Shown: positions 1 through 11,571, counted from the stretch's first letter. The stretch is DNA of 64,000 nucleotides from Cryptomeria japonica (GCF_030272615.1 NC_081415.1:103534796-103598795); one strand, 5' to 3'. The notes: generated by a model not told the origin, from the letters alone. Numbers and translations: made by a program.

Positions 1-1
1 T

Positions 2-130
2 AGCAGTGGGGTTATGGGTCCTCCACCACCACCAGATAGAGGGGGTAGGCGGGATGATCCTGGGGCGGGTCCTTCAGGGGCTCAGATTCCATCGAGGCCA
101 GGCGGCTCCGAGGGAGGGAGTTCATCATAG
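2..130 (+). pseudogene. C-terminal end of antisense plant-mobile-domain ORF of A1
   Basis: This is 42 codons plus a TAG stop, on the strand opposite to A1 pol. The product is rich in Pro, Gly, Arg and Asp (a run of prolines, then DRGGRRDD, then a Gly/Ser tail). It matches, in the same frame, the C-terminal end of the antisense frame at 62623-63633 in A2, where the upstream part carries a recognisable plant mobile domain. Only this tail is inside the window for A1, so whether the rest is intact cannot be seen. The match between copies supports a real, once-coding antisense frame rather than a chance one. Confidence 0.5.
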
Positions 131-1810
131 CCTTAGAGGGCTCCCATTGTATCAGTGTTGTACCATTCTTTTGTATTGTAGACACCTACGGGTGATTGTA
201 GCCATATGATTTTGACATCATTGTATCATGACACTTTATATATATATGAGATGATTCATCTTTGCGGCAGCTATATGCATGTGTACCTATGTGATGAGAT
301 GTTTAATGATGTATGTTTCTATGTGATGCTTATGATATGGATGCAAATATGTATATAATGCAATATTTTTGTTCTTTTATGTTTTTAAAATGTTATGCCA
401 ATGCCAATGTAAATGTATGTAATGCATATGAATATGATAATGCAAATGTAAATTGTGCTAACAGGTATTGTGTGCAGGATGTGATGCAGTTGTGATATCT
501 ATATGTATGTATGAAATGCTTGTATGTGGTAATGTAGGTGCAACTACATGAAATGCAAATGTTTTTGGTGTGTCATTATACTCAGTCATGTGATAGCGGG
601 TTACGCGGACTCAAGAAGGATGATGGAAGTCAACCAAGAAAGTTGGATGGAAGACAGAAGATATGAAAGTGAAAGAGCTTCTTGTGCGTTATCATCATTG
701 AGTTTTATTATGGCAAAATAGGTTATGACAATCGAGACATATGTTTGACCCAGATAGTCATTGTACCTATTTGCATGGAGATAAGACAGTCACAAACAAG
801 GAATGCCCCAGTTCACACTAGACTCACAGTGTCCTCATATCCTTGGACAAGTCATAGCATTACTAAAAGATAATCCACAGACAACAAATACAAGTAGGTG
901 ACGATACCCCATCCTCGCCTTTCTAGTCAAAGACATCCTGGAGATAGAATCTCTAGTCAGAGACATCCCGGAAAAGCTAAAAGACATGTCACCAAAAAAA
1001 AGATGAAATGAAAAGAAAACCAAGACTCGACACCAACATCCACTGTAGTCCTCAAGTTTAGTGTCTCTTGTCACTTGTATAAGTCTTATTTTATTGTGGT
1101 CACAATGTTCACTTTCATAGAAAGGATAGATAGCACTGAACCATAATGTTGTCTGAGTCTGTTGAAATATTTGATTTGTTGAAGCCTATTGTTGCTGCTG
1201 TGTCTCATTTGAAACTGATTGAATCCATGAAACTGATACTTTATTGCGGAGAAGATGAAACTTTATTGCGGATCTGTGATGTAGATGTTGCTTTATTGCG
1301 GATTGTGCGCGAATAGACTGAAGGAAGCTGGAAGAAACTGTACTCCTCGAAACATGTGATGTTCTCAGTTCCACACCCATCACTAGACGTAGGATTTGCC
1401 TTAGCCACAGATAGGATCTGATTTATTATGGATGGAAAGGGAGGTTTATTATGAATGGTTAACCAATCTTAGGTAGATCAATAACAAGCCATGATGGGAC
1501 TGGGTAAGTTTATTATGGATGAATAGGTTGTGAGTGTGTGCAAAGTGAAATGATGAAAGAGAATCCTGAAGGAGGGAGGAGCAATGTCTCTACACATGGC
1601 ACTGGTGACCCAGTTTTCACCATGGTACTTGCCCAGGGCGCCACCGAAGTGGTTTTCACCATTGGACGAAATTATTTCTCTTTACTTTTTTCGATTTTTC
1701 AATGTTTTTTTTTGTGTCACAAGGCGCCTGTTTGCCAAGTTTTCACCAAGTAACGATTTTTTTTGTTTTATAATTTTTTTTGTATTTTTGAATTAGGATA
1801 TTCCGATGAG
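131..1810 (-). other. A1 sequence between pol stop and antisense ORF (3' untranslated)
   Basis: No coding frame is supported here. The tract is collinear with 60944-62622 of A2 on the other strand, including short repeated words: TTTATTATGGATG-like words near 1420-1530 and TTTATTGCGGA words near 1220-1310. It begins just after the pol stop at 1811-1813. Confidence 0.7.
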
Positions 1811-3020
1811 CTATGTGTAGAACCTGCGAAGGTGCATGCTGTTGATAGGATCCTCCAAAGGTTCACCTTCTGTAGTTGAGAGCTGATATGCCCCAGATCC
1901 ATATGCTGCTGTGATGATGTAAGGACCAAGCCAGTTTGGTTCGAACTTGCTCTTCTTCTCTCTGTCTTGCTGATTCTTGGGGTTTTCTTAGAGAACCAAG
2001 TCACCTACCTCAAATGTGTGAGGCTTGACCTTGTGATTGTAGCTGCGACTCATTCGTTGTTGGTAAGCCTTGAGATGATTAAAAGCAGTTTGTCTCCGTT
2101 CATCCAGCAATTCTAGTTCTTGTAAGCGAGAGACTCTGTAGTCTTCATCAGTGATGATGTTTTGCAAAGAGACCCGTAAAGAGGGTAACTCGACCTCAAT
2201 AGGAAAGATGGCTTCAGAACCATAAACAAGTGAATAGGGTGTAGCTCCTATAGGTGTACGGATGCTTGTGCGGTAGGCCCAAAGTGCAGGATTGAGTTGA
2301 ATATGCCAATTACGACCAGCATCATCGACTGTCTTCTTGAGAATTTTAAGGATTGTTTTATTAGACGCCTCAGCTTGGCCATTACCTTGGGGGTAATATG
2401 GTGTGGAGAAACGATGAGAAATATGGAAGCGATCACAGAGTTCACGAACATCTTGATTTTTGAAGGGACGCCCGTTATCAGTGATAATGGAAACCGGAAT
2501 ACCGTATCGGCAAATGATATAGTTAAGGATGAATGTAGCAATTTGTTTTCCAGTAACTTGTGTGAGAGGCACGGCTTTAATCCATTTTGTAAAATACTTT
2601 GTGGCAGTGATAATGAATTTATGACCATTAGAGGAAGGAGGGTGAATCTTGCCTATGAGATCGAGTCCCCACTGATAAAAGGGCCAAGGAGACGCAAGTG
2701 GTTGTAGTTCCTATGCTGGCGCATGTATGAGGTCTCCATGAATTTGACATTGCTTACATTTCTTGACAAACTGATATGAGTCTTTTTCCATATTGGGCTA
2801 GTAATATCCAGTCCTAATGAGTTTCTTAGCCAAGGTAGGACCACTAGCATGTGGACCACATATCCCTTCATGCACTTCACGTAACGCAATCTGAGCTTCG
2901 TCACTTTCTAGACATCTAAGAAGAGTGCCATCTAGACCTCTCCGGTATAGGATATCAGCTAAAATGACATATCGAGAGGATTGGCGAATGAAGGTGTGGC
3001 GTTGGTTATTTGATAGATCA
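1811..3020 (-). pseudogene. A1 integrase (pol 3' part, with stops)
   Basis: This is the C-terminal part of the A1 polyprotein, which joins element cDNA to host DNA. An H-H-C-C zinc-binding N-terminus is visible (EVHEGICGPH, then KKCKQC). The catalytic core has TDNGRP near codon 2281 and the partner glutamate in GQAEAS 35 residues later, giving the D-35-E spacing of Gypsy integrases. A C-terminal GDLVL segment and a tail ending MHLRRFYT then TAG at 1811-1813 follow. In-frame stops interrupt it at 2798-2800 (Trp codon in A2), 2711-2713 (Gln codon in A2) and 1988-1990 (Arg codon in A2). The frame is continuous with the upstream pol parts. Confidence 0.9.
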
Positions 3021-4171
3021 GGAAGTAGGATATTGTCGCGAAGGTATGTGAAGATGGAACCATATAACTGGGATTCGGGACCGACAACACATATCATCTC
3101 AATAGGAGTGATCTCATATGAAGGGACCAAAAGGTTATCCACCAAGAACTCATAGCAGGTCTCGTTTGGAGGTAAATCGATCAATGAAGCAATTGTAGCC
3201 ATGGCATCTACGGCTCGATTCTGCTCTTTTGGTATCTGCTCAAAATCTATCTTTGTGAAGTGTTGTTTCAGATCATCCACCATTTGTTTATAAGGCATTA
3301 AATTTTCATTTTTTGTTTGATAATCATCAGTTTCTTGACGGATGACAAGTTGGGAATCTCCAAAAACGCGAAGTTCCTGGATCTTCCATTGAACTGCAAT
3401 TCGTAATCCTGTTGTTAATGCCTCATATTCCGCTATATTGTTAGTGCAAGGAAATGATAAGCGGTATGATTTGGGTATAGAATCCCCTTGAGGAGTTATA
3501 AAGACGATGCCAGCTCCTGCCCCATGCTATGTGTATGAGCCGTCAAAATATAGTTGCCATGGCCTCGTATGTGATATTGTTAAAATGGATTCATCTGGAA
3601 ATTCTGAATTTAGAGAAACATCATCAATCATGGGAGCATCTGCTAATTGATCCGTGATGGCTTGTCCTTTTATTTCTTTTCTGTCCACATACTCGATGTC
3701 AAATTCACTAAGGATCATTACCCATTTGGCTAGTCGCCCAGTAAATGTTGCTTTATTGAGAAGGTATTTCAACGGATCGATCCTTGCAACTAACTTAGTC
3801 TTATGAGTGAGCATGTAATGTCGTAATTTCTGTGAAGCAAAGACCACGGTGAGACATGCGCGCTCAATTGGTGTGTAGTTTAGCTTGTATCCCACCAATG
3901 TGCGACTGATATAGTATACTACTTTTTCCTTGCCCCCAGCAATTTGTTGTGCTAAGAGTGCCCCCAGTAATGTTGGAGTAGCTGATATGTATAGTAGCAG
4001 TGGTTGATCTGGAACTGGTGGCATCAGAACCGGTGGATTTAGGAGATAGTCTTTGAGCGTCTGGAAAGCCTGTTGACAGTTGTCATCCCATTTGAATTTG
4101 ATGTTTTTATGTAGCAGGTGCTGAAAAGGATTACACTTATCTGCCAGTTGTGCTATGAATCTTCGTATGGA
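3021..4171 (-). pseudogene. A1 RNase H and second archaeal-type RNase H
   Basis: The first domain (about 3600-4000) has YISRTL and LNYTPIERACL, which mark a Gypsy RNase H. At the expected first catalytic position it reads SATPTLLGALL, without the usual aspartate. The second domain starts at LYFDGSYT (about 3550) and keeps the acidic residues of the archaeal type: D in FDGSYT, E in AEYEAL, D in FGDSQL and D in AVDAMA. An acquired second RNase H beside a degenerate first one is known from Tat elements. A TAG at 3527-3529 interrupts the second domain (CAG in A2). The domains degrade RNA in the RNA-DNA hybrid during reverse transcription. Confidence 0.88.
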
Positions 4172-5335
4172 CTAGAGTCTGCCTTGTAAGGATCGAAGTT
4201 GACTGATATTTCTTGGTGGTTGCATTTCCAAGATAGCTTTGACTTTTGCTGGATCCACTTCAATTCCTCTTTTGGATACAATGAATCCTAGGAGCTTCCC
4301 AGAGGTTACTCCAAAGACACATTTCTTAGGGTTTAATCTTACTTTTTATTTTTCCAACTGATCAAAGGCAACTGAGAGTATGTCCAAATGTGTATTTCTG
4401 TCTATTGATTTGACCAGGAGGTCATCAACATAATCTTCCACAGTTACATGCATGAGATCATGAAAGATAGTAGTCATAGCTCTTTGATATGTAGCACCTG
4501 CATTCTTTAACCCGAAAGGCATGACATTCCAGCAGAAAGTTCCCCACGGACAAGTAAATGATGTTTTGTGTTGATCTTCGGGTGCGATCCTTATTTGATT
4601 ATAACTAGAGAATCCATCCATTAACGATAGCATTTCATGACCTGCTGTGAGATCAACAATCAAGTCAATGTTTGGTAATGGGAAGTCATCCTTTGGACAA
4701 GCTTTGTTAATATCTCTGAAATCTGTGCAAATTCTGATGCTGCGGTCTGGTTTACTGATAGGTACCAAGTTAGAGATCCATTCAGGATAATCAATTGGAT
4801 GTATGAATCTGACATCGAGTAATTTCTCAAGCTCTGCTTTGACTAGTAATGCCACTTGTGGATGCATTTTTCTCAATTTCTGTTTTACTGGTTTTGCCCC
4901 CAGTTTGACTGTCAGATGATGCATTACCAAATCCGGATCTAATTCAGGCATATCAGCGTATGACCAGGCGAAGTTGATTTGTCGCACTTTGAAGAAACTT
5001 ATGAATTTTGACCTTTCAGGCTCTGTCAGTGATTGAGCTAGGAATATGTTGTGTGGAACCTCTTCTGTACTGATGTTTGTTTTGATAGTCTCTTCTACCA
5101 ACATGGATGATTTTTCCTCATATGATGCTGGGAGAATGTCGAGCCTTCCATCTTCGGGCACCTCAGAGAGGTTTTCACCCTCAGATACGTCCTTTCTTTT
5201 TACTTTTTTGGAATCAGATAGCGCCACAGTGTGGTTTTCGCCATAAGACCCTTGATTTGTTCTTATTTTCACATTTTTGCGACTGGAAGGTTGGACACCC
5301 TCACCAAAATATGCCACGCTATTGAGTTCTATGGT
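4172..5335 (-). pseudogene. A1 reverse transcriptase
   Basis: Typical Gypsy RT landmarks appear in order: LRKMHPQVA, GFI-type substrate helix (here VRFIHPIDYPEW), RICTDFRDINKACPKDDFPLP, SLMDGFSSYNQI, MPFGLKNAGATYQR and the catalytic YVDD near codon 1631. Stops lie at 4346-4348 (TAA, Tyr codon in A2) and at 4172-4174 (TAG). The second stop is also TAG in A2, see findings. An acidic, low-complexity linker precedes RT. The frame is continuous with protease upstream apart from a TAG at 5336-5338. Confidence 0.93.
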
Positions 5336-7672
5336 CTATCCCGCTTTGTGGTCTCCAGGGGGAAGATCGTTTCGTATGCCTAGATAATCAATAAAAGCTT
5401 CATCGTTTTGGAATGTATCCAACTGTGGAGGTCCTTCATTATCCCAGTCAATGAGTTGGTGATGAACAAGGGGAAGACCGTTAATGTCTTCGAAATTAGC
5501 GGGGCTAAGAGTGAAGATGTGGTTATATTCGAGTATGTCAAGGTAATTATCGCGGTCATTGATGGCACTCTCCTCATCAGTCTCGATCGTGAACGAATCC
5601 AAATTATCATCACGAGTAGCGCATTCCGGAACAGGTGTTCTCATCCTATGTGATTTCAACCTAGAACCTTGAGACAAGGACTGTATAGACTCCTCATGGG
5701 TTGTTTCTTGACCAACTCTGAATTTGTTATAAAATTCCTCCTCTTCTGTGGGTTCACCTAGCTCTCTGAATGTCTCGGTGAGCTCATAGTCACTGGAGGA
5801 TTTGTCTGAACCCCATTCCCATTCGTTGGAGTCTGTGGAATAGTGATCCTCTTGTTGAATTTTGGCAATTTTGATTTGTGATGCCTCTTTTGTCCTTTTA
5901 GTGTGGATCTTGGAAGTCAGAAAACCAAGTCCCTTCGAGCGTTCCCTTTTTACAGTCAATTCAGGTTGTAAGGGCTCCATAACGCCTTCTTTTCGTAACC
6001 CAAGAGGGATTTTTCCATCATACCCAAATTTTTGTAGAATCTTGAAGCCTTTGCCATATTTCTCACAGGGTATATTGATCTGATCTTGTGTGTCATCTTC
6101 AATATCTTTGTAGAGCATTTTGTATAAACCTTCCTCTTCCAGTTCGCCCCATCTTTGAAAGGTAGTAGGATCCCATTTGAATACCATGATGGATATTTGC
6201 TTGTTAGGATGTGGCCTTCCATATTCTTTTGGAGAGCTCATGACTTGTCTTAAATACATGGCCTGATTTAAAGTGTATTCTCCCAGGCCTTTGTCCTGAA
6301 ATTTGCCTTTAAGTTCACCCTGTTTTGATGTCGAAGGTTTTAATGACTCAGGGTCAATGTATGCCGAAGAAGGAACAGCTTCACGATTACTGGGAATGAT
6401 GGTCTCAGTATGTGATCTCAAGTTATTGCAATATATGAATGGATTAGGATCACCGTTAACTGTTACCTCGACTCCATTGTGAGGAAACTTAATGCATTGG
6501 TGATATGTCGATGGGACTGCCCTCATTTCATGAATCCAAGGACGTCCTAGCAATATATTATAAGTGAGATCTAAATCCAGGACTTGACAAACCACATCCT
6601 TTGTAACTGGCCCAATTCTTAGAGGTAAGGTGACCGTGCCCTTGGATGAGCGTTCTTCATCATCATATGCCTTGATGGTGATTTGATTTTTTGAATTCAT
6701 AGCTTTATCAGAATATCCCAATTGTTTAATGGTGCTCAATGTGAAAATGTTTAGACCAGCTCCTCCATCTATCAGGACTCGTTTTATTCGATGTTTGTGT
6801 ATGAAGGCTTCAATATGTAATGGTGCATTATGTGGCTGACTTACGGAGGCGTCATCGGCTTCTGTGAATGTAAGGGAATGTGGAATGGAAAGATATCCCA
6901 CCATGGCTTGAAACTGGTCCATGTTCAGATCAATAGGAACAGTGGTGTCTCTCAAGATTTTGTCAAGAATAGCTTTATGAGCGGGGGATATGCGTAAGAG
7001 CTCAAGGATGGAGATGAGCACGGGTGTCTTCCCTAACTGTTCTACAAGGTCATACTCAGGTTTGGTAGATGAAGAAGCGGTGTTTTTATTTGAAGCACCT
7101 GGCAAAGTAATTTTACCTCGACGAGTTGTAACATGACATTCAGAGGTAGGCTCGGAAGAAGATCCAACACCTCTTAGGACAATCTTGGGTCGCTGAGGAG
7201 GATTCTCAGGGTTTTTGTTCTTGATGGTAATATGATTGTCCATCGAGATATGATTGATAGTTGAATCATAGTTGTAAGGTGCTCTAGTATAGTTGGCTTG
7301 ATCATCTGTGACTTTAGCTTTTCCATTGTCGTGCTTTGGGAATGGTTCCTTAAACATCTCATGTTCTTGATTGGATGAGTGTCCCTCAATCTCAATATCA
7401 CCTCTATCAATGAGATCTTGCACAATATTCTTCAGTCGATGACAATTACCTATTTTATGGCCCTTGCTTTTATGAAATTCACAATACTCATCATCATTCC
7501 ACCAATTTGGTTTGACCTTTCGTTCATATGGCGGGAAATCTGGAATTGTGATCACCTTGTTTGCCACTAACTTCTTGAAAACTAACTCAAGTGGTTCTCC
7601 CAAAGGAGTGTACTTCCTTCGTGACTTGGAAGTTGTTTGAGTATTCACTTGATTGTTTGTAGAACTTGATCC
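5336..7672 (-). pseudogene. A1 zinc motif, retropepsin-like protease and G-patch region
   Basis: In order: a zinc-knuckle-like motif CEFHKSKGHKIGNC (about codon 613); a retropepsin-like active site VLIDGGAGLNI near codon 852 with DGG where DSG/DTG is usual, followed by ILGRPW; then a G-patch-like segment (YGKGFKILQKFGYDGK and following glycines, about codons 1085-1125), probably RNA binding. An acidic region follows before RT. The open stretch runs from 7648 to the TAG at 5336-5338. It is in the same frame as Gag, from which it is separated only by the TAG at 7673-7675. A2 has a serine codon at that site, so Gag-Pol was probably one frame. Confidence 0.88.
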
Positions 7673-9328
7673 CTAAAAGATGAATTTGGGTCGCACCGTG
7701 TTGGCATCAACAACACCATCATTGACTGTGTTCTTGTTTTTATTCCAAAATCTTGGCTTGTCTTTTCCCTTAAAGTCATCTTTGTTTTCCTTGAATATCT
7801 TAATGACTCCTTGCTCAATTAGGACCTTCTCTGTTGCTAAGCCTTTTTCAATGACGTCCTTGAAGGTGGACAAACAAGATTTCCTTAGATCATAACCAAT
7901 GTCTTTATTAACATTCTGGGTGAACATTTCTACCATTTGTTTTTGTGGGATTTCGCAAGAGCATCTGCTGGCTAGATTTCTCCATCTTTGTAAAAATGAT
8001 GCAAAAGATTCTCCCTCTTTTTGCTTGGTGTTGCACAAAGTAGTGACTGATATGTCTGTCTCTATGTTATAGGAGAAATGTTGAATAAATGCCTCTACTA
8101 AGTCACCCCATGACTTAATACCAGGTGGAAGTTGGGAGAACCATTCCATAGCTTGATCGCCTAAGCTTTGTGGGAATAATCTCATCAAATATGTCTCTTC
8201 TGAAGCCACTTCAATGCAAGCTGTGAAAAATTGTCTTATGTGTGCCTTAGGATCCCCTTTTCCTCTATACTTGTCAAATTTAGGCGTCACAAAGTGTGTA
8301 GGAAATGGAGGAATTGGAATGCTCTTGTCAAATGGATAAGGACATATGTCTCTCATTGTGTATGTTGGCTTCGGTGTATTTATGTCCTCCATTTTCTTTT
8401 GTAAGTCCTGGATTTGTTGCTCCAAATTGCTCTTAGGTGGAGATCGACTTCTTGGACCATATCCTATGTTTGAGGTACCCATTGGAGGAGGTGCATGTTG
8501 CATAAATGGATGATATTGATCATACACATGTTCATATGGAGGAGGTCTATAATGATGTTGCATATATGGACCACTTGGTATAGATTCATGTTGAGGAACA
8601 CCATATCTATTTTGTGCATGTATACCATACTCTACAGGCATGTCATGTTCTATTGTATTGCCCCCAAATTTGACATGAGGTTTCCTTGTGTCCAAATTTT
8701 GAGTATGCCTTGGAATATCCCATTGCTTTGGTGGTTGATCCTTAGCATTGATATGTGATTGAGCATATTTTTCTCCATAAGACTTCCATAATGGTCTGCG
8801 AAGGTGAGTATCATATGTTTGACCATGTGTATGTGGGACCTCTGGTTTTTGAAGCAAAGCTGATGGTGATTCAGGTACCATGTGTGGTCCTCTATTTCCT
8901 TCACTATTAGGTCTCCTTTGATCCATGTTGGAGTGAGTTTGTTGCAACGGTCTATGTTCCATTATTTGAGACATGTCAAAATCGTGAGGTATCTTGGCTC
9001 CACTTTGTGCCATCATGTGTAAGAAGTATTGTCTATCCCTCCTCATTATTTCCTCAACCAATCGATTGAAATGGGGATTCATAATGGATTCTTCCACATC
9101 TGCTGAATGTATTGATAAGTTGTCCAAATTGTCATTGTGTGTAGCATTGTTGTTTAGAGTGTCCATGTTCTCAACATTTGGAATGTTTCTATAAGCCTCC
9201 ATGTCAGGTAATGTAGTGTGATCAGTATTGAAAAATAAATCATTGTCATACTCATAAGAACTCATGTTTGCGGACTCTTGAGCTTCTTTAGTTTCTCTCC
9301 TAGATTTTTGAAGATGGGTTTCAACCAT
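7673..9328 (-). CDS. A1 Gag (open, 551 residues)
   Basis: This is the structural Gag protein forming the virus-like particle. The ATG at 9326-9328 starts MVETHLQKSRRETKEAQE and is conserved in A2. The N-terminal half is Asn/Pro/His/Tyr-rich and of low complexity (HYRPPPYEHVYDQYHP). The C-terminal third is a retrotransposon Gag domain (about codons 330-500) with FDKYRGKGDPKAHIRQFF, LMRLFPQSLGDQAMEWF and LCNTKQKEGESFASFLQRWR. A basic end (KGKDKPRFWNKNK) precedes the stop. The frame is uninterrupted here, unlike A2. The TAG that ends it at 7673-7675 is probably a mutation in a longer Gag-Pol frame. Confidence 0.92.
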   Translation of the reverse strand: MVETHLQKSRRETKEAQESANMSSYEYDNDLFFNTDHTTLPDMEAYRNIPNVENMDTLNNNATHNDNLDNLSIHSADVEESIMNPHFNRLVEEIMRRDRQYFLHMMAQSGAKIPHDFDMSQIMEHRPLQQTHSNMDQRRPNSEGNRGPHMVPESPSALLQKPEVPHTHGQTYDTHLRRPLWKSYGEKYAQSHINAKDQPPKQWDIPRHTQNLDTRKPHVKFGGNTIEHDMPVEYGIHAQNRYGVPQHESIPSGPYMQHHYRPPPYEHVYDQYHPFMQHAPPPMGTSNIGYGPRSRSPPKSNLEQQIQDLQKKMEDINTPKPTYTMRDICPYPFDKSIPIPPFPTHFVTPKFDKYRGKGDPKAHIRQFFTACIEVASEETYLMRLFPQSLGDQAMEWFSQLPPGIKSWGDLVEAFIQHFSYNIETDISVTTLCNTKQKEGESFASFLQRWRNLASRCSCEIPQKQMVEMFTQNVNKDIGYDLRKSCLSTFKDVIEKGLATEKVLIEQGVIKIFKENKDDFKGKDKPRFWNKNKNTVNDGVVDANTVRPKFIF

Positions 9329-9826
9329 GAACTAGGTATTAACCAAGATGTGTGAGACTAGATGAAAAATGGAAAGAGTACGGAAGACCAAGAGTTGGAT
9401 GAAATGTAAATGAATCTGAAGTATACTTGCAATGTCCAAAGTGTAAGACCAAGTATGTATGTAGTAGAGTAGGTGTGACTTCCAAAGAGAGGATAGTTTC
9501 TCTTGATGAGGTAAGCTGACCTTGACTCTAAGTAAGACCAAATGAGACCTAAAGGTAAGAAACCTTGATGAGGGACCACCTAGCAAAGTGTTGTTGTATG
9601 TAGTGTGTTGATAAAGTATGATGAGGACAAGCAAGTGACCTTTTGACTCAAGTTTAGACAAGTATGAATGTAAAATGAGATGTGAAGCAATGATGGACTA
9701 TGTGAGACCCAAGGACAGGTTGAATGCTAGATGACACCTGAAGAAACAACCTAGGAAGCTCAAGTATTCTGAAACTGATTTCTTTTGTTTGCTGGACTGT
9801 GAAATTTTCTTGCAATTTTGAACACA

Positions 9827-10110
9827 GATGCGACTGTATACTTCACAGACGTGGTTTCCTGACACAGACGCTACTCTGTTTAACACAGACGCACTTCTGA
9901 GATTTTCTTGTTTATGTTTGCTGGACTGTAAAGATTTTTGCAATTCTGGACACAGACGCAACTGTATACTTCACAGACACTGTTATCCGACACAGACGGG
10001 TTTATATTCAACACAGACGCTGTTATAAACACAGACGCTATTCTGCCCTTCATAGACGCGCTTATATGACCCAGATGCGGTTAAAACAGACACAGACGCG
10101 TTTCTGTAAA
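9827..10110. repeat. Array of about 12 CACAGACGC words (gag-proximal leader array, A1)
   Basis: About twelve copies of a 12-base word close to ACACAGACGCNN are spaced irregularly at 15-75 bases, with variants such as TCACAGACACTG and ACCCAGATGCGG. The matching array in A2 is at 44265-44530 on the other strand. Confidence 0.8.
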
Positions 10111-11327
10111 ATTTGTGCAATTTTTTCCAATCTGTGAAGTCGTTTTGTTGTGACCAAATCTGACTGTTTGACTATTTTTCGTGACAAGAGGACATAATGT
10201 TGATGAGGACTCAATGTTTGCAAGTGTTTAGACTCCAAAATGACTCCAAGAAAAGTGTGTTGTTTGATGTAAAAATGTTTTGCATACACTTGAAGACACA
10301 AAAGACACAATGTTTTGCTGTTTGGTCTTGAATGTTTTGAATGTTTAACACAAGTCAAGCACAATTCTTATGGCTGGCCAAGACAAGAGTTGTTGATCCC
10401 ACATGGGGTTTTACCCCCGAGGCTACGCTATTCAGAGCGGATACTTAGATTCTTGACCTCACTGGCTCCACCCTCGGCACTCACTTCTCGGGTCAGCCAA
10501 GCATCAGTCCCCATGAAAACTCCCCATGGCGAACTTTGTATCTCTACTAAGAATCGTATGTGTGTGGGCCGCTACCAGAGGTCCGACCTCCTGCCCCAAC
10601 AACTAGAAGGATTTGGGCCTCTAAAACAAAATGGTGCTAGTAAGGGCATCCGCTCGTGTGGCCATACATGCGGCACTTTCAGCTCTGTAAATACAGAAGG
10701 CTCCTAGCCGGTAGGGGTTACGCCCTACAACTAATCAAATAAATTTGATCAAACGGGTTTATGGGGAGACATAGTGTCGGTATGAACTAATCAGCACACG
10801 TTATTCATAGTTTTCACCATGAATACATTTGATTATAGTGGTTCGGATGAGGTGGGTTTTCCTCGCTACCACTTGGGTCATCCTCTTCTCACTAGTAGTC
10901 CTAATGACCACACGGGAAGACAGGCCCTCTAAAGATTAAACAAAAAGAGCCTATTGCTCAAGACACAAAAGACAATGATTCAATTTTAGTGCACCAATGG
11001 AAGTGTTTGCTAATCTATGAAAACAAGGCACACAATAAAAATTCAAAAACCCTTGCCAAGGACCTGCACCAAAGATTTGTTAGTAGTTGAGTTGTTTCAA
11101 ATGATCACCCCTTCCTGCAAGCACACAAGTTAGGTAAATTTTTAAAAACCCAAAAGACTTTGTGACATAGGGGCCTTCAACAGAACGTTTTGCTTCCAAG
11201 ACAAGCTGCACCAATTTAGTTAGCTAGATCTGAAAGTGTTAGTCCGAAAATAAACCAAATCTGAAACCCTAAGTACAAAATCCAAAAATTGAATCAATGA
11301 AAACTTCAAAATTCCAAAACAGTAAAT

Positions 11328-11571
11328 ACACAGACGCTGTTACCCTCAACACAGACGCGTCTGGATAACACAAACGCGGTTTTGTGATGCACAGACGCGC
11401 CTAAAAATCATAGACACTCCTTTCCGACACAGACACGGGTATAAATAACACAGACGCATTTCTGAAACACAGACGCCCCTTTCTGAAACCTGCAAAATAA
11501 AATTTGTTGAAAACACAGACATGATTATGTGATGCACAGACGCGCCTAAAAATCAAAGATGCGATCCGAAA
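11328..11571. repeat. Array of about 11 CACAGACGC words (LTR-proximal leader array, A1)
   Basis: A second cluster of the same word lies close to the primer site, with about eleven copies including ACACAGACGCGT, GCACAGACGCGC (twice) and degenerate forms. A2 has the counterpart at about 42790-43060. Confidence 0.78.

Noticed and set aside
7673-7675. Programmed readthrough or frameshift at the A1 Gag stop
   Set aside because: A2 has a sense codon there, and pol is in the same frame. A private mutation is simpler.
10315-10707. Open frame of 130 codons antisense in the A1 leader, also open in A2 (43634-43963)
   Set aside because: The two translations differ at many residues over a short span, with no synonymous bias that I can see and no domain. 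It overlaps a block that is better explained as a conserved leader RNA or DNA element.
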